The position numbers and the translations under genes are program-made. From Chrysopilus asiliformis (Eukaryota > Arthropoda > Insecta > Diptera > Rhagionidae), in contig OZ035962.1 in NCBI GenBank assembly GCA_964034945.1, forward strand, positions 13,263,388-13,327,387: 64,000 bases of DNA. Reading direction: 5' to 3'. Positions 26,701 to 37,633 of this stretch are shown here, in pieces. The notes under the pieces are model-generated. The model saw only the letters and a list, made by a program, of their open reading frames with translations. It searched no databases and was not told the DNA's origin. How positions within the stretch are numbered: the stretch's first letter is position 1; each line of letters starts with the position of its first letter.

Positions 26701-29700
26701 CAAAAAAATCCGTGGAGTTTTTTTCCAATATTTGAATGAACTTTACTATCTTGTGGCTAGTATTGGAGAATAGGAATTCAAAGTAATAATTTTGTTATCA
26801 GAATTCTGTTTCGCCAATAATTCAATCGTGATGATTATACAGTAAATTGTGATAAAATTGTTAACAACACAAAACAAGAAAAAAATCCGGAGAGGTTGAA
26901 GCTGATCTCAAGAAAAGCATTTGGTTAATCTGGTTGATCAATGGAAATCGATTGGATCCAACACTAGATGAACATCACTAGATGTTCAAGTGATCTTCAT
27001 TAACGTCGATCATCGTGGACGGGAATTTTCCTTATATTGATCGGTCAATCGATTGGGTTCATAATGTAGTGATCGCGGAATATTTCAAAAATCATATGTA
27101 GCTCAAGTATGCAGAGGAGAAGAATAAGATGTTGGAAAGGAGGAGACGATCGACGTCCGAATACTTTTCTAACAAAATTAAATGGAGATCAATTGCGATC
27201 AAGTAGAGGACAAAGGTCAGATTGGGTCGTGTGACAACTTTATTAAACTGATCAAGTTCATTTTAAAGAAACTACGACTTTTTTCTTATGTGCATGATAT
27301 TTCTTTTAACGCGTCTTGGAGATTTAAGATTTATTGCTAATTATATTTAGATATTACTAGCTTGAAAGAACCCGGCGTTGCCCGGGTAGTAATGAATTTT
27401 TGAATATGAAAAAATCCTTTTTTTTTTTCAAAAGTATATTGATGTATAGAAAAATTTTGCAGTAATTATATTTCTAATATACTTCGATATTTCTAATATA
27501 TCGAACACTAAAAATTGTATAAAAATCCGTTCTGTAGTTTAGTAGATAGCATGAGAGGGGGCTCGCACCATGTAGAGCGGAGTAGTTTGAGTGGATGAAA
27601 ATTTCTTTTATGATTGACCTGCCCAACACTGAAAACCGTATTCTAATCCCTTCAGTGGTTCAGAAGATAACAGGTGAGGGGGTGAAAGGGGAGCCGATAC
27701 CGCGACCACACCTAACTATAAACCGTGGTCATGATACATAGTCTATGTTGGTGCAGTAGTTCTTGAGTTTATACGTTACTCCATCTCACAAATCAAAAAA
27801 AATTATAACTCTATCTCACAAATCAAAAAAAAAAACGCTTCCGCACCCCAATAAGTTTGCTACTGCACTCCAGATTGGGGACCTCCACACTATGTGAGAA
27901 TCATATTGAAGTATATTAGATTTAGTTGTAACGTATCAAACCAATCGCTGGACACAAAAATGAACTACACCAGGGTGTTTGGGATGACAAAAGATTTCGA
28001 TTTTAGCATGTCCGACCGTCTATATATCCGTGAATATCATAACTTTCGGAAGGATTGAGCTACAGATTTGAAATATTTACAGTTGCGTTTCTCGTAAATG
28101 GCAATGCTAAGTTCTTGAACTGGCAAAATCGGACCATTCCCTTCTGCATACAAATGAAACTTTTTTCGCAATTTTCTCAAAAAAGGTGAATCGCATTGAA
28201 AAATTTATAAAACTAAAATGTCTTTTGAATATGATTTTACATAACTTATCTATACATCAAAATTCAGTTAGACTACCTCTTTCCCCTCCCCGATACAAAT
28301 TGAATACTTTTTCTTTATTTTCTCGAAAACTGTGCATCGTATCGAAAAGTTTATAAAGACGAAATTTGTTTAGAATATGATTTTATACAACTAATCTATT
28401 CAGTTGGACCACTCCTACCTCCCTCTCCCATACAAATGATTTTTTTTAAATAAACGAATTGGTCGGTGACAAAATACCTTATTTAAATTCGTTCTCCACA
28501 AAATGAATAATTTAAATTATCAAATCGTTCAACACCAATCCATTTAATTTCACTTGGTCACTGAGTAAATACCCTGATTCACTTCGTTCATCACAAAATA
28601 AAATACTTTCGACGATTTAAAAGTGGGAAAAACAGCGATAATTTGCGCACTATATCGATAAACAACCGCTTCGCATCGATCATCAATGAGGAAAGAGCAA
28701 ATATATTTCTCAGATGTCAAATGTGAGTCTGAGAGCATAACACCATGTGTTGGCGATAAATTTATCGTGAAGGACAAAATTATCTGTTTTTCAGTTCCAA
28801 ATACAATATTTTCTCCTTCCATACCAAAATCCCATACAAAATGCAAATTTCAATTTTTCCGATATTCCCGTTTTTCCCCAAAACTTTTCTCAAAAACGAA
28901 AAAAGATTCGAGATTTTTGATTTGGAATTACTGAAAGTGCAAACCAGAAAACCGCTCCCCTGAAAGTATGCAATTTCGGTTTTCCAAGATTTTCCAACTT
29001 TTCCGGTAGAAATTTCCAAGGTAGAAAATTCCCCATGCAATTCGGATTATATTCAGCCGAGTTATGGATAGTCAAACGGACCACGATTCATTTTTATATA
29101 TAAAGATTTTCTTTAAGGTTGTTTTGCTTAATATTGAGTTTTTTTTGGTAGGTATTATTAAAAAGTTACAAAATTGGAAAGTAATAACAAAAAAAAAATT
29201 TGAATTTATTTTTGATCTACATTTAGCGGGAAACTCTCCGGTGCAAGTCGAATTTCCAAAATTACTGGTAACTATTGTTGTCGATTTTGACAAAATCGAT
29301 TGTTAGAAAATTGGGCAGAAACGGACATCTTTTATAGCACTATTTGAGAAAATTAAAAAAAACACAGTCTAATTTATATGACGATCAAAATAACTTATAG
29401 CGCATGATATAAACTTTTAACCGTTTGTGAACGATGTTAATACCCTTCAAAAAAAGCTTATCAGAATTATATTTTTAAAATTATTACAACGAAAATAGAA
29501 TTAATCAGCAAATAGTGCAAGGATGAGGAAAATACTTAATTATGTCAAATTTATTTATTATTAGAATTTTATCAATGGTTTTCTGTGCTATCAAAAAATG
29601 TTGGTTCAAAATATTTTGTAAATATAAAGTATTTTGTCTGAGTAGGTTCATTAAAAAAAATCTGAGTAGGTTTATTAAAAAATTTCTTATTTTGCTTCGA

Positions 29701-32700
29701 CATAAATTTATCATATTATTATATTAACCCTTCCATGCCCGACTTTTTCTCTGCAGTTAGAAATTTTTTTTTCTCGGTCGGTCGTTGTTCTTTTGTCCTA
29801 GAGCTCAAAAACTACTGGTCCGATTTAAATGAAACTTTACAGTTAGGTTCAGAGTACCATTGAGATGGTTATATGAGATAATGGACTTTATTATAACGAT
29901 TCCCTGAAAATACGGAATTTCTTCTAGAATTTTGGGAAGAATTTCCTATTTTTTGCCATCAATTCTCGTTTTTACCTTTTTTACATATAATAAAGGTATT
30001 AAAATCACTTCAATAACCGAAATTATGACGGCGCCCGCACGTCTCTTGGATATATACCCATCGACTTAGTTCGATGAGTCCGCAATATGTCTGTATGTAT
30101 TCAATAAAATCGAAAAAAATTGTATTGGAGAGGAAGGAGTAGTTCGCTTTTCCCGTTTTCGGAAGAAGTTTATATTTTGATTTCAACTTTCTACATCAAT
30201 TAGTTCTCGAGTTTTTAAAAGTTTTCAGAAGAAGTTTATTCAAAATTTCAACTTTCAACATCAATTAGTTCAAAGTTTCGAGGTTTTCAAAGTTTTTGTA
30301 TACAAATATTCAACTTTATTCCCAATTATATTTATCGAGGGAAGTTTGATTATGTAAGTAAGGTATCATTTCACCATTAAGTGGATAAGGCTGTGTTTTT
30401 CGGTAGCCATTACAAAAAATCTCACTGTCTTGTATATTATTTTTTTTTGTAGGAATCTGCCATATTATTTCTCTCCGTGTAGGCTATGCTGTTTTTTCAA
30501 ATTAACCCCTCTCCTGATATCTCTTGAACAACTGAAGGCAAAAACAACCCTCAGGAAAAATGTTCGTTTGCTAATATCTACCTCCTTTTCTATATCTTGC
30601 AATTCTGAATCGATTTGGATCTAGTTTTCACCATTAAAAAGTTGACCTCGCCCACTAAAATATACCTCACCCATTTCCCTACAAGTTTTACACAAACAAA
30701 TGGTATTTTTTTTAATGAAATATGCGATCAATTGTCCAATTTTTACAAAACATATCAAATGCGTCACACAGTTTTAAGAAATTACGGAGAATACACTCTG
30801 GTATTGTTCTAATTCGTAGAATTCTAAATCAGATAAAGTCATTTACATTATTTGATGCCAGCAACTTAACAGCGCGTGTCTCTCTGAGGTTTTAGCAATA
30901 TTTTTAATACGATTCAAATGCTGATAACAACATAAAAATTGTATTATGAAAATATAAGGCAAGTAAGTCTCCACAAGCAACATATTCAATTAATTTATCA
31001 ATATTAAGATTTTTTTTTTCGTAGTTTCTCAATATACCAACAAAATTCAGGGAAATCCTGAAATGGTGGTTATTTAAAATTACTGGAAAAGACCGACGCC
31101 GAAAAAATTTATTTTTATTTCCAGTGAATCATAATTAATTTAAAAACATTCATATTAATATTGAAAATATTTCTCTAATACTAAACGGTTTTGACTTGCC
31201 CTTGATAGCACTTTTGGCGGTATAATTTACGCGGGCGGGTTGAAAAGTAATCGCCCTAGGCAAGAGATAGCGCCACCAGTGTCAAAGCAATTTTGTTTTT
31301 CGTAAATACTATCCGTCAAATGACTTCTGTCGAATTTTCAACGAATTGCGTCATTTAGTTTGTGTTTGGAAGTCATTGAATGCAAACAACTTTTGGATTT
31401 TTACAAAGATGAATAAAATCGAATATCGTACAGGGATTAGAGTCTTGTTTTTAGAAGAGAACGTTTATGGGGACTCTATGCCTTGATATCAACAATTAAA
31501 TATTGGACAGCTAATATTAAACTCGGTCGTACGAGTACTTTTGATTAAGAGGGTTCAGGCCGTCGAAAAGAGGTAACCAACACCAGAAATGGTCGATAAA
31601 ATTCATGGTATCGTAATTGACGATCGAGGAGTGAAGGTACGCGATATTGCTGAGGATGTGGGCATCTCACGTGAATATTGCATGAATATTTGGGAATGAG
31701 GAAGCTCATTGCCAAATGGGTACCGCGTTTGCTCTCGACTGTGTGACAAAAGAAGTGTTTGGCAATGTTCAACCACCATAAGAAGGACTACTTGTGCCGT
31801 TTCTGAACCCTGGGCAAAACATGGATCCACAAAAATACACCAGACACCAAAGAGCAGTCGAAACAGCGGACTTCTCCTGGCAAATCGAAACCGAAGAAGG
31901 TTAAGGTAGGTCTATCGGGCATAGTTTTTTGAGATGCGAGGGGTATCATTCACATCGATTGGCTTGAAAAGGCAAAACGGTCATCAGCTATGCAAAGTTG
32001 TTGGATCGATTCGACGCCGATTTAAAGCGAAAGCGGAAACGTATCTCCCACCCGGAAACGTATCAGCGCATAAACCCGCAGTCGCAAAATTTCTTGAATT
32101 GCGCTACGAATTGCTTCCTCATCCGCCATATTCTCCAGATTTGGCCTCCTCCGACTATTATATATTTCCAAACTTGAAGAAATGGCTCGGTGGTAAGAGA
32201 TTTGAGTCGACCGAGGAGGTTATTGTTGAAACAGACGTCTATTTTGAGAGCTTCGAGAAATCGTATTATTCGGAGGGTGTTGAAAAATTGGAGAATCGTT
32301 GGACGAAGTGGATTGCCTTGATAGGAAGCTACCCTGAGAAATAAAATGAGTTTTGCCGAAAAAACACTGTGTTTTCTTGCTGAGTAGGCCGATTACTTTT
32401 CAGCTCACCCTCGTATTAATGGAGCTCACATTTTTAAACAGATTAAATTTAAATCCTAAAAAAGCGATTAATTCTTAGATCTCCAGCAGATTCACTGGAA
32501 GCAATTTTGAAGCTTTTATGGTATTATGGAACCATAATTAATTCCAAATAAACACAAATAAAATCCTCATGACTAATTACAAAATTTCCAAGAATTCATA
32601 TAAAAATAAAAGACATATTGATTGAATGGTAATCATTTAAATTCTTAAATATCACATCCTGGATATCTGATAAAATTGACATTGACCACGAGAGATGCGA

Positions 32701-35700
32701 GCACGCATCAAGTAGATAATTATTATTACTGGAGATCATTCATTACCCTCCGCCTCTGTGTTAGTTGAAATCCACTAATTGTAAATTCAACATTAGTTCG
32801 GATCGGGATACAGAAAATACATCTCGCAACGGTACGGGAAAGAGGGATTACGGAAAAAGCGACTAATTTGTAAATTATAAAAGAAATTTTCCACAAACAA
32901 TTGTTACGCTATGATGACGGAGAAGCAACCAATATTTTGTAGAGATTCACTACCACAATCAAAATAAATTATGTCTGATATTCATAGTAAACACAATTAG
33001 AGCAATTAGAATTACTCGTTATCATCGTATATCAGACGTAAACATGGGCATCGTTGGGAAAAAAATCAAAAAAAAACTCCATTGCATTGACAGTGTTAAT
33101 AATAATTGAACAACTCTTTCATCTATCAATTCATATCCACATATGAGTTCATTGAAAGCGGATGGGTTTAAGGGGTTAAGGGTTGTCATGGTATATGCTC
33201 GGATTTTTTGACCTTTTGATGTTTGGATGGAAAATTTGATTGGCAGGCGAGATTTGCCACGATTTCATTTAATTAGAATGATAGAATAGTCTTTGATGTT
33301 TGATAATAGAATCTTTTAAGAATTGGGTACACGCTGCCAGATATTCTCTTACGGAGAGAAATTTGTAAATTAATTAGATTTTGTATGTGCAATTAAGATG
33401 GAAAAGACCAGTGTTCTTTTTCAGAGATTAGAAAAATTATCAATTACAGTGACACATTTTCCACCGTTTTTTTTACTTTTCATTTTTAACACGTTGACTG
33501 CCATGTGAGACCTACGTGGTCGCACATTATAGTGGGCTCTTCAAGCCATGTCCTCAAGCACCTTAGTATAAGCTGCGTGGTAAGGGATTGGATGCACAGA
33601 ACTATATGCAACTTATGGAAAAAAAAATAGGCGGCCTGGCAAACTTTTTGTGATGTATTTATTACCTATGAATTTTGTGAGTCCAATGTTCGACCACAAA
33701 AGGATTACCTGGAAAGTATGAAACCATCTATTGGTCTAAAAAAGTCTACCGGCAACTGGGACCCGATTTTTTCAGTTCCATGGTGGCTGTCAACGTGTTA
33801 ACATAATTGAAAAAAACAACTTTATATTTTAGAAAAAAATATTCATTTCTAAACTTTCTCATAACATTTGATTTTGAATTTAATTTTTTTTTAAATATCA
33901 GATGTGAACAACACAAAACTTTCCTCGGCAATATTTAGTTTCGGAAATAATTATTTTTTCAAATATCTCGAGAACTGTTAAAGATACTTTAAAATCGTTT
34001 CAAGAAACTTTCAAAAAAATTGATTTTTTTGTGATTTGTTGAGAACCGTTAGAGATACGTTAATAACTGATCAGAAAGATTCCCCGTTCTCGAAAATGTT
34101 TTTGATTGTTTTAAATTTTTTTTTTCATACCTTGGTAGCACAAGAAGAGCATGGAAATTTTCTTAGTATTTAAAAAACAATCGGGAAGGAGAGATTTTCC
34201 ATTAACACTAGATTGCCCAAGCAAGTCATTTTGACTGCTTTTTAATTTCAATCAGAAAAACAATTATGTATATAATAACACAATTTGTTAGAATTTTGTG
34301 ACTTTTTGGTACAACATATAAATGCGTTTATTAATAATTGTAGTTACCTCCCCCCTCCTTCATTTCCGGTATATATATATGTGTTATACCTATATTGCCA
34401 AAAGCAGTCATTTTGACTGCTTGACTTCCTTAGGCAATCTAGTGTTAAATTTCCCATAGTACTGAGAAATTTCGGAAAAACCGCCAATTTTGTTATTAGT
34501 AACGTTATTAAGAATCGGTATAGAAAGGGTCTACCATACATCAATTTTATATATTGTATTTACAGAAAATTCTGCGCATCCCAAGGATTTGAGCATCGCA
34601 CGCCACTCTATTGCAATTACTACAATTTTATTCTTTAAGACGATAAATTGTGGTAACTGCAAATTTTGATCGTTCTTTGATTTATGTCAAAATGCATCAT
34701 AAATGATCATGACAGAAATTCGAATCTTACGATCATAAAGAAACATTGTATGAATGACACAAATTATGTGCATGATGTTTTGATTGATGTGAAGTAAATG
34801 TTTTTCCAAATAAAGCAAAAATTGATAACCTCAATAAAATCCTTGACATACAAGATCATGGGATAGGAATTTTTTCTTGAAATTCAATTTTCACTGAACA
34901 TATAAATGAGTTTTTTTTATCTGATTGATTAATTTAAATTTTCAAATATATTTGTTAAAATATTATAAATAAAATATTTTCAAATAATTAGAATGCTACA
35001 TAAAACCGTTTTGATATTTAGTTTTTGTCACAGATGGATTTTTTTAAACTCCGGGACAAGTTCCATCAATGTTCGGAAAATTACAGAAGAACTACAAAAA
35101 TATCCGTTTCTTTCTGTAAATTACCTCAACATGGAGTAACGATTAATTATTTTTTGTTTCAAAAAAGACACGAACTTGAAAAAACTCTACCGCAGACGAA
35201 AATTTTCGTTTTAGAGATTAAATCAATAATCCGGGACAAAAATTTAGATTCCGGGATGTCGGAACAATATGCTTAAATCCGGGAATGCCCCAGGCTAGTC
35301 CGTGACGTATGGTCGGCCTAGTTATAATCCATATTTTTTTTAGGTCAATCCAGAATGGGGAGATATCTCTGGCCATACGGAGGTAACTGATGGACCGTTC
35401 TTGAGAAAATCCTAAAACTTTTTTGTCTTTTGGAGCGAAAGAGTGGCGAAAGAGTGGCTCAATTTTTCCCGTTTTCGAAATGATTTAAATTTTGATAAAA
35501 GTCGGAATTGTATTTTTTTACCTCAATTAGTTCTTAAGTTTTTAAATGGCTTTCTATAATAAACTAGCTTGCATACCCGTCGTTGCCGGGTTAAGTTTTT
35601 TGTCTAAGTTTTAGAATACGAAGAAAACCGGAACGAACTTAAAAACTTTTTAATGGGTCTATGTTGGGACTGGAGCCCCGACGAACATCTATGCCAAATT

Positions 35701-36651
35701 TCAGGCCAATCGGTTCAGTAGTTTCCCCGCGAAAGAGTAACATAGCGCAAAAACTGAGTTTCGAACTTTACCCCCTCCCCTTACTCCCCCCACCACTCGC
35801 GCTACTTTTCCGTATGCCTATGTTGGAACCAGAACAGACACTCATGCCAAATTTCAAGTCAATCGGTTCAGCCGTTTTTGCGTGAAAAAGGAACAGACAG
35901 ACAGACAGACACCAACTCATTTTTATATTAGTATGATTTCAATAGAATACCTAACTTTTTATCATACGAGTATATGAGGTTTACTTATGTAAGAAAGGTA
36001 TAATATCAATGCTAGATTAATCAGTGTTTTTTTAGATGTTAAAGTTTAGATTTTTTTTATAGATGTTTTAAGCAAATCAATTCGCTACAGAACTTTTGTA
36101 CAGCGAATTTGAAGTGCGGGTTCGGAAACAATCCTCCCAAAGTTTTAGTTTTTATATGACACTTTATAGTTATTTATCGATTTTATATGGTCTTCTTTAA
36201 TTTCAATTTAATCGATTTCGATAATAGTGCAAGAGACAAACATTTTTGGTTTTCAATGTTCAAAACATCCAAGTTAAATATCGAAATTTCATTATAAATA
36301 TACTATTCTTTCAGCTATGCAATTACACAAAAGTTACAAAAATATAACTCACCTTAAATTATTGGAAATCATTTTCAATTTGTTAACATTTAGATTCATT
36401 TCGCCAAATGACCGCATCTCCAAATCCTCCAATTGTGAATGGGATATTTTCAAACTAATACTAATATTTTGGTTGAATTTATTCGATAATGCATCGACGA
36501 TTTGATGAAAGGAATCAACTTTCTCGCAATGCAAATCGACGGATGATTCTAAATATGGTTCACATGTGCACGGCGATATCTCTGGCCGTACGGAGCAATG
36601 CATCGACGCCACATTCGTGATACTCCAAACGGCATAAACGAAGGATGCCAT
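11755..36651 (-). CDS. secreted leucine-rich-repeat protein with Thr/Ser/Pro-rich tail (697 aa, four exons)
   Basis: Exons on the - strand: 36651-36353, 14471-13454, 13392-13194 and 12332-11755. The junction phases (2, 0, 1) all match and the frame stays open to TAA at 11755. The start ATG at 36651 is the first after an in-frame TGA. Residues 1-18 form a short hydrophobic signal-peptide-like stretch. An N-terminal cysteine cap follows (SPCTCEP...LHCEK), then about 17-18 leucine-rich repeats of the LxxLxLxxNxL type over residues ~75-495. Next come a C-terminal cysteine cap (residues ~480-525, ending MCSDNIRELCPL) and a ~170-residue tail rich in Thr, Ser and Pro that looks like a mucin-type O-glycosylated stalk. 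There is no transmembrane segment, so an extracellular or matrix protein is inferred. I cannot assign a named orthologue; the LRRs resemble those of many arthropod extracellular LRR proteins. Intron 1 (14472-36352, 21.9 kb) holds a dead mariner and many repeats. Such long first introns often carry regulatory DNA. Confidence 0.88.
12919..13150. other. LRR intron 3 (12333-13193): no gene, minor repeat words
   Basis: The intron carries TTAACCCTAGAAAGC near 12920, resembling a solitary piggyBac-type end with no partner. A word CACAATACTGCTTACAAAT near 13137 recurs near 14735. Nothing else is supported. Confidence 0.3.
15225..15795. repeat. (AAACAGACAAAC)n microsatellite grown on the 3' end of a dispersed repeat
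   Basis: From about 15308 to 15779 the + strand is an imperfect array of CAAA and CAGA tetramers, mostly in 8- and 12-base combinations. The flanks (TGAGTGGAAGTGGG, GATTTGACTCTGAC before; GCTAAATAAAAGCTTTC after) match 48655-48735, where the same repeat ends with only a short ACATACATACAACC stretch. Long frames of Leu-Phe-Val-Cys type on the - strand are artefacts of the array. Confidence 0.9.
18102..18477 (-). mobile_element. TTA-type MITE family A, copy 1
   Basis: The 376-bp element is flanked by TTA (18099-18101 and 18478-18480). Inverted ends are CGGTGCCGCTCCACATGAG and its inverse ending GTGGAGCGGCACA. The interior has CTCGAGAG-type words and is 85-95% similar by eye, in reverse orientation, to copies at 22947 and 60347. 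A TTA (TWA) duplication is typical of PIF/Harbinger elements (family knowledge); no transposase is present. Confidence 0.85.
18540..19110 (+). repeat. dispersed repeat with tandem ~130-bp units plus terminal module
   Basis: Two units carry CCGTTAAAGATA...AAATTTTAT...GCGCATAG.TTT...GAAA.TTTTCAAAAAA. They are followed by the module CCGTTACTTTTCCAAAAG...GAGTTATTTAAGATAC...CTATCTGCCCCCGTTCTCGA. A longer version with four units is at 54990-56235. Confidence 0.7.
19606..19950 (-). pseudogene. unexplained coding-like ORF, possible gene or element fragment
   Basis: An open frame on the - strand runs for about 116 codons from after a TAG near 19963 to a stop at 19606, with local GC near 50% in an AT-rich intron. 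It contains NMCELHIKLGAPIDVYKLHS and DDWCPCGPPRVIYINETSGK. It has no good ATG at the start and no clear splice sites. I do not recognise a family. It could be a remnant of a mobile-element protein, or chance. Confidence 0.2.
19965..20600 (+). repeat. copy of dispersed 'TCGAAAAC / CCCATACAAATGG' family
   Basis: It shows the full order AATCATCGGACACAAAGATG, CATGTCCGTCCGTCTGTCC, AACTTTCGAAAGGATTGAGC, CTCTCGAAAACGG, repeated ATCCAATCTGACCACTGCTT and a GACGATTGGC-type end. Related copies: 1340-1760, 8510-8740, 27925-28480, 40668-41040 and 48105-48320. Confidence 0.65.
21030..21236 (+). repeat. two-unit direct duplication (~105 bp)
   Basis: Each unit has GTGTTxxxATACACCAGGAA(A/G)GT-like sequence, followed by CCCTG..ACCC and ending CCTGCTAGA. 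Similarity is moderate, and function is unknown. Confidence 0.4.
22947..23435 (+). mobile_element. TTA-type MITE family A, copy 2, carrying a nested MITE
   Basis: It is flanked by TTA at 22944-22946 and 23436-23438. Ends AGGTGCCGCTCC and GGAGCGGCACCT are perfectly inverted. Relative to the 60347 copy it has an extra 130 bases at 23232-23361, explained by the nested element. No coding capacity. Confidence 0.88.
23232..23358. mobile_element. 127-bp nested MITE (family B) inside MITE A copy 2
   Basis: TTA at 23229-23231 and 23359-23361 flank a unit whose ends AATTTATTCACTAGGAGTTA and TAACTCCTAGTGAATAAATT are inverted. The empty site is visible in the 60347 copy (GACTC...AGAGACGTGTCC, uninterrupted). 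Interior repeats of GAGTTAAGG are present. Confidence 0.85.
25365..25699. mobile_element. MITE-like element with CTGCGTTCCCGACCCATGTA ends
   Basis: A perfect 20-base inverted repeat bounds ~335 bp. The interior repeats GCGCAGTA and has a third partial end (CATGGATCGGGAACGCAG at 25517-25534), which suggests a composite or duplicated element. Open frames across it are incidental. Confidence 0.75.
26930..27250. other. GATC-rich unique stretch in LRR intron 1
   Basis: About a dozen GATC tetramers occur in 320 bases (for example TGATCGGTCAATCGATTGG) with no matching repeat elsewhere in the window. It could be regulatory DNA or an old element. Nothing more is supported. Confidence 0.2.
27357..27770 (+). 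repeat. 5' part of dispersed repeat, ACCCGGCGTTGCCCGGGT type
   Basis: It starts CTAGCTTGAAAGAACCCGGC with the self-complementary head ACCCGGCGTTGCCCGGGT, then tracks the body seen at 600-820 and 48355-48740 (TTCAGAAGATAACAGGTGAGG). The head is related to that of the CTAGCTTGCATACCCGTCG elements. Class unknown. Confidence 0.5.
27925..28480 (+). repeat. copy of dispersed 'TCGAAAAC / CCCATACAAATGG' family
   Basis: It is collinear with 19965-20600: CAATCGCTGGACACAAAAATG, AACTTTCGGAAGGATTGAGC, TCTCGAAAACTG, TCCCATACAAATGA. No coding content. Confidence 0.6.
31230..32413 (+). mobile_element. degenerate mariner transposon
   Basis: TA dinucleotides (31228-31229 and 32414-32415) flank 1184 bp with imperfect inverted ends sharing TGAAAAGTAATCG. 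The interior is a decayed mariner transposase: a start at 31409 (MNKIEYR) is soon broken by stops and frameshifts. The C-terminal frame (to 32344) keeps the HPPYSPDL...SDYY block around the third catalytic Asp of the DD34D triad, FPNLKKWLGGKRF, and the typical end. It lies in the same 21.9-kb LRR intron but on the opposite strand. It cannot be autonomous. Confidence 0.93.
31409..32344 (+). pseudogene. mariner transposase pseudogene
   Basis: The normal mariner transposase is about 345 residues in one frame. Here the N-terminal part meets a TGA about 25 codons in and a further TAA and TGA before 31700. At least two frame changes separate it from the readable ~130-residue C-terminal portion (31934-32344). 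The first two catalytic Asp regions are not intact. Confidence 0.85.
33486..33801. mobile_element. piggyBac-like non-autonomous element (copy 2)
   Basis: TTAA on both sides; ends TTAACACGTTGACTGCCATG and CATGGTGGCTGTCAACGTG(TTAA) are inverted with one extra base. It is 316 bp and non-coding. It resembles the 2661 copy in the TGCCA end motif. Confidence 0.72.
33945..34135 (+). repeat. partial copy of the GTTAAAGATAC tandem-unit repeat
   Basis: CAAATATCTCGAGAACTGTT, AAAGATAC and GAACCGTTAGAGATACGTTA match units of 54990-55960. It lies between two piggyBac-like elements. Confidence 0.5.
34202..34448. mobile_element. piggyBac-like non-autonomous element (copy 3)
   Basis: The perfect inverted ends TTAACACTAGATTGCC / GGCAATCTAGTGTTAA include TTAA on both sides. 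Subterminal GTCATTTTGACTGCTT occurs near both ends in direct-and-inverted form. It is 247 bp and non-coding. Confidence 0.78.
35025..35330 (+). repeat. degraded copy of the 4392-4852 element
   Basis: AATCCGGGACAAAAATTTAG, CAATATGCTTAAATC and the end GGTCGGCCTA correspond in order to the right half of 4392-4852. The left end is decayed. Confidence 0.5.
35564..35937 (+). mobile_element. CTAGCTTGCATACCCGTCG element, copy 1 (374 bp)
   Basis: It begins CTAGCTTGCATACCCGTCGT and ends ACAGACAGACAGACACC...ATATTAGTATGAT. It shares the internal words CCAATCGGTTCAGTAGTTTC, CCCCGCGAAAG and ATGCCAAATTTCAAGTCAAT with 54200 and 55288. It has no inverted ends and no poly-A. The class is unresolved; similar heads and tails are common in arthropod interspersed repeats. 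Confidence 0.75.
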
Positions 36652-36787
36652 CTCGCAACAATCCTTGAGGTTTCACCTCCTCTGCTCTTCAATTTCAAAC
36701 GTTGAGATTTTAACTTTCGAAAAACAAAATTCCAACCAACACCACAACGGAAAAACAAATAAATAAAAAAAAAAACTCTACACTCGA

Positions 36788-36797
36788 CTTTATATCC
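36788..36797 (-). promoter_or_regulatory. candidate TATA box of the LRR gene
   Basis: On the - strand the sequence reads GGATATAAAG, about 140 bases upstream of the LRR start codon. A start of transcription about 30 bases downstream (near 36760) would give a 5' UTR of roughly 110 bases with no need for a further exon. This is inference from motif and position only. Confidence 0.4.
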
Positions 36798-37633
36798 TTT
36801 GACTCTTACTCAAGGATATCAATAAATTACGTTAGATGAATTTGTAAACTGACACTCAAAATATGGAAACAATTATCTTTCGTGTTATTTACTTCGTTTC
36901 GGGGAAAATCCCCGTCAGGATTCGAAAAAAAAGGTTTTGCCTTTTCCAGAAAAAACAAACAACGATTAAATAAGCAAATGGCACACACTCGACTCGACGT
37001 TGACACCACGACGTTTTCAAATGAACTTGAATTCAAACGAAAAGATGTTGGGAGTTTCCGTCGGGACAGAGAAGGATAATTACCATCGAGTCAGTTTAAA
37101 ATTCTGGCACGGGAAAAAGTCATCATTTGAATAGCACTTCAGAATTTCAAATTTAGGGAAAACAACAGAGAATGGCTTCTGGGAATTACCACACTTATTC
37201 AAGGAATTTTTTTTTTTATCGCTTTATTATCTTCCCGATTAAACTTTTAATTAAATTAATTGACAATTTTTATCGTGGTATTTTATTATTATTTTTATTT
37301 TATTTTAAAAAAAATCTCTTTAGAAATGATTGTGCTGTGATTCACATTTTCACGTCTAGATTCCAGCACGTTCAGATATCGACTGTGAGATTATTTGAAG
37401 TCCAAGCATCCATTGAGATGGGTTTTTATTGAAGATCCGAGACCGAAATCGACCAGTGTCCACCGAAAAAAACCAAATCGAACACATCGAATGACGAATG
37501 TCCATCCAATTTCATCTATAGGACTGAACCCGTATTTTTACAGTAGTATTTAAGATAGTAGATAGTATATGGTATCAATGAAAAAAAAAAGAAAATCCAA
37601 AAATTGAGTAGATACAACCGACCACCACAACGT

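Noticed and set aside
30065..30100. TTCGATGAGTCCGC resembling part of a hammerhead ribozyme core
   Set aside because: The required CTGATGAG core and matching GAAA with stems II and III are absent.
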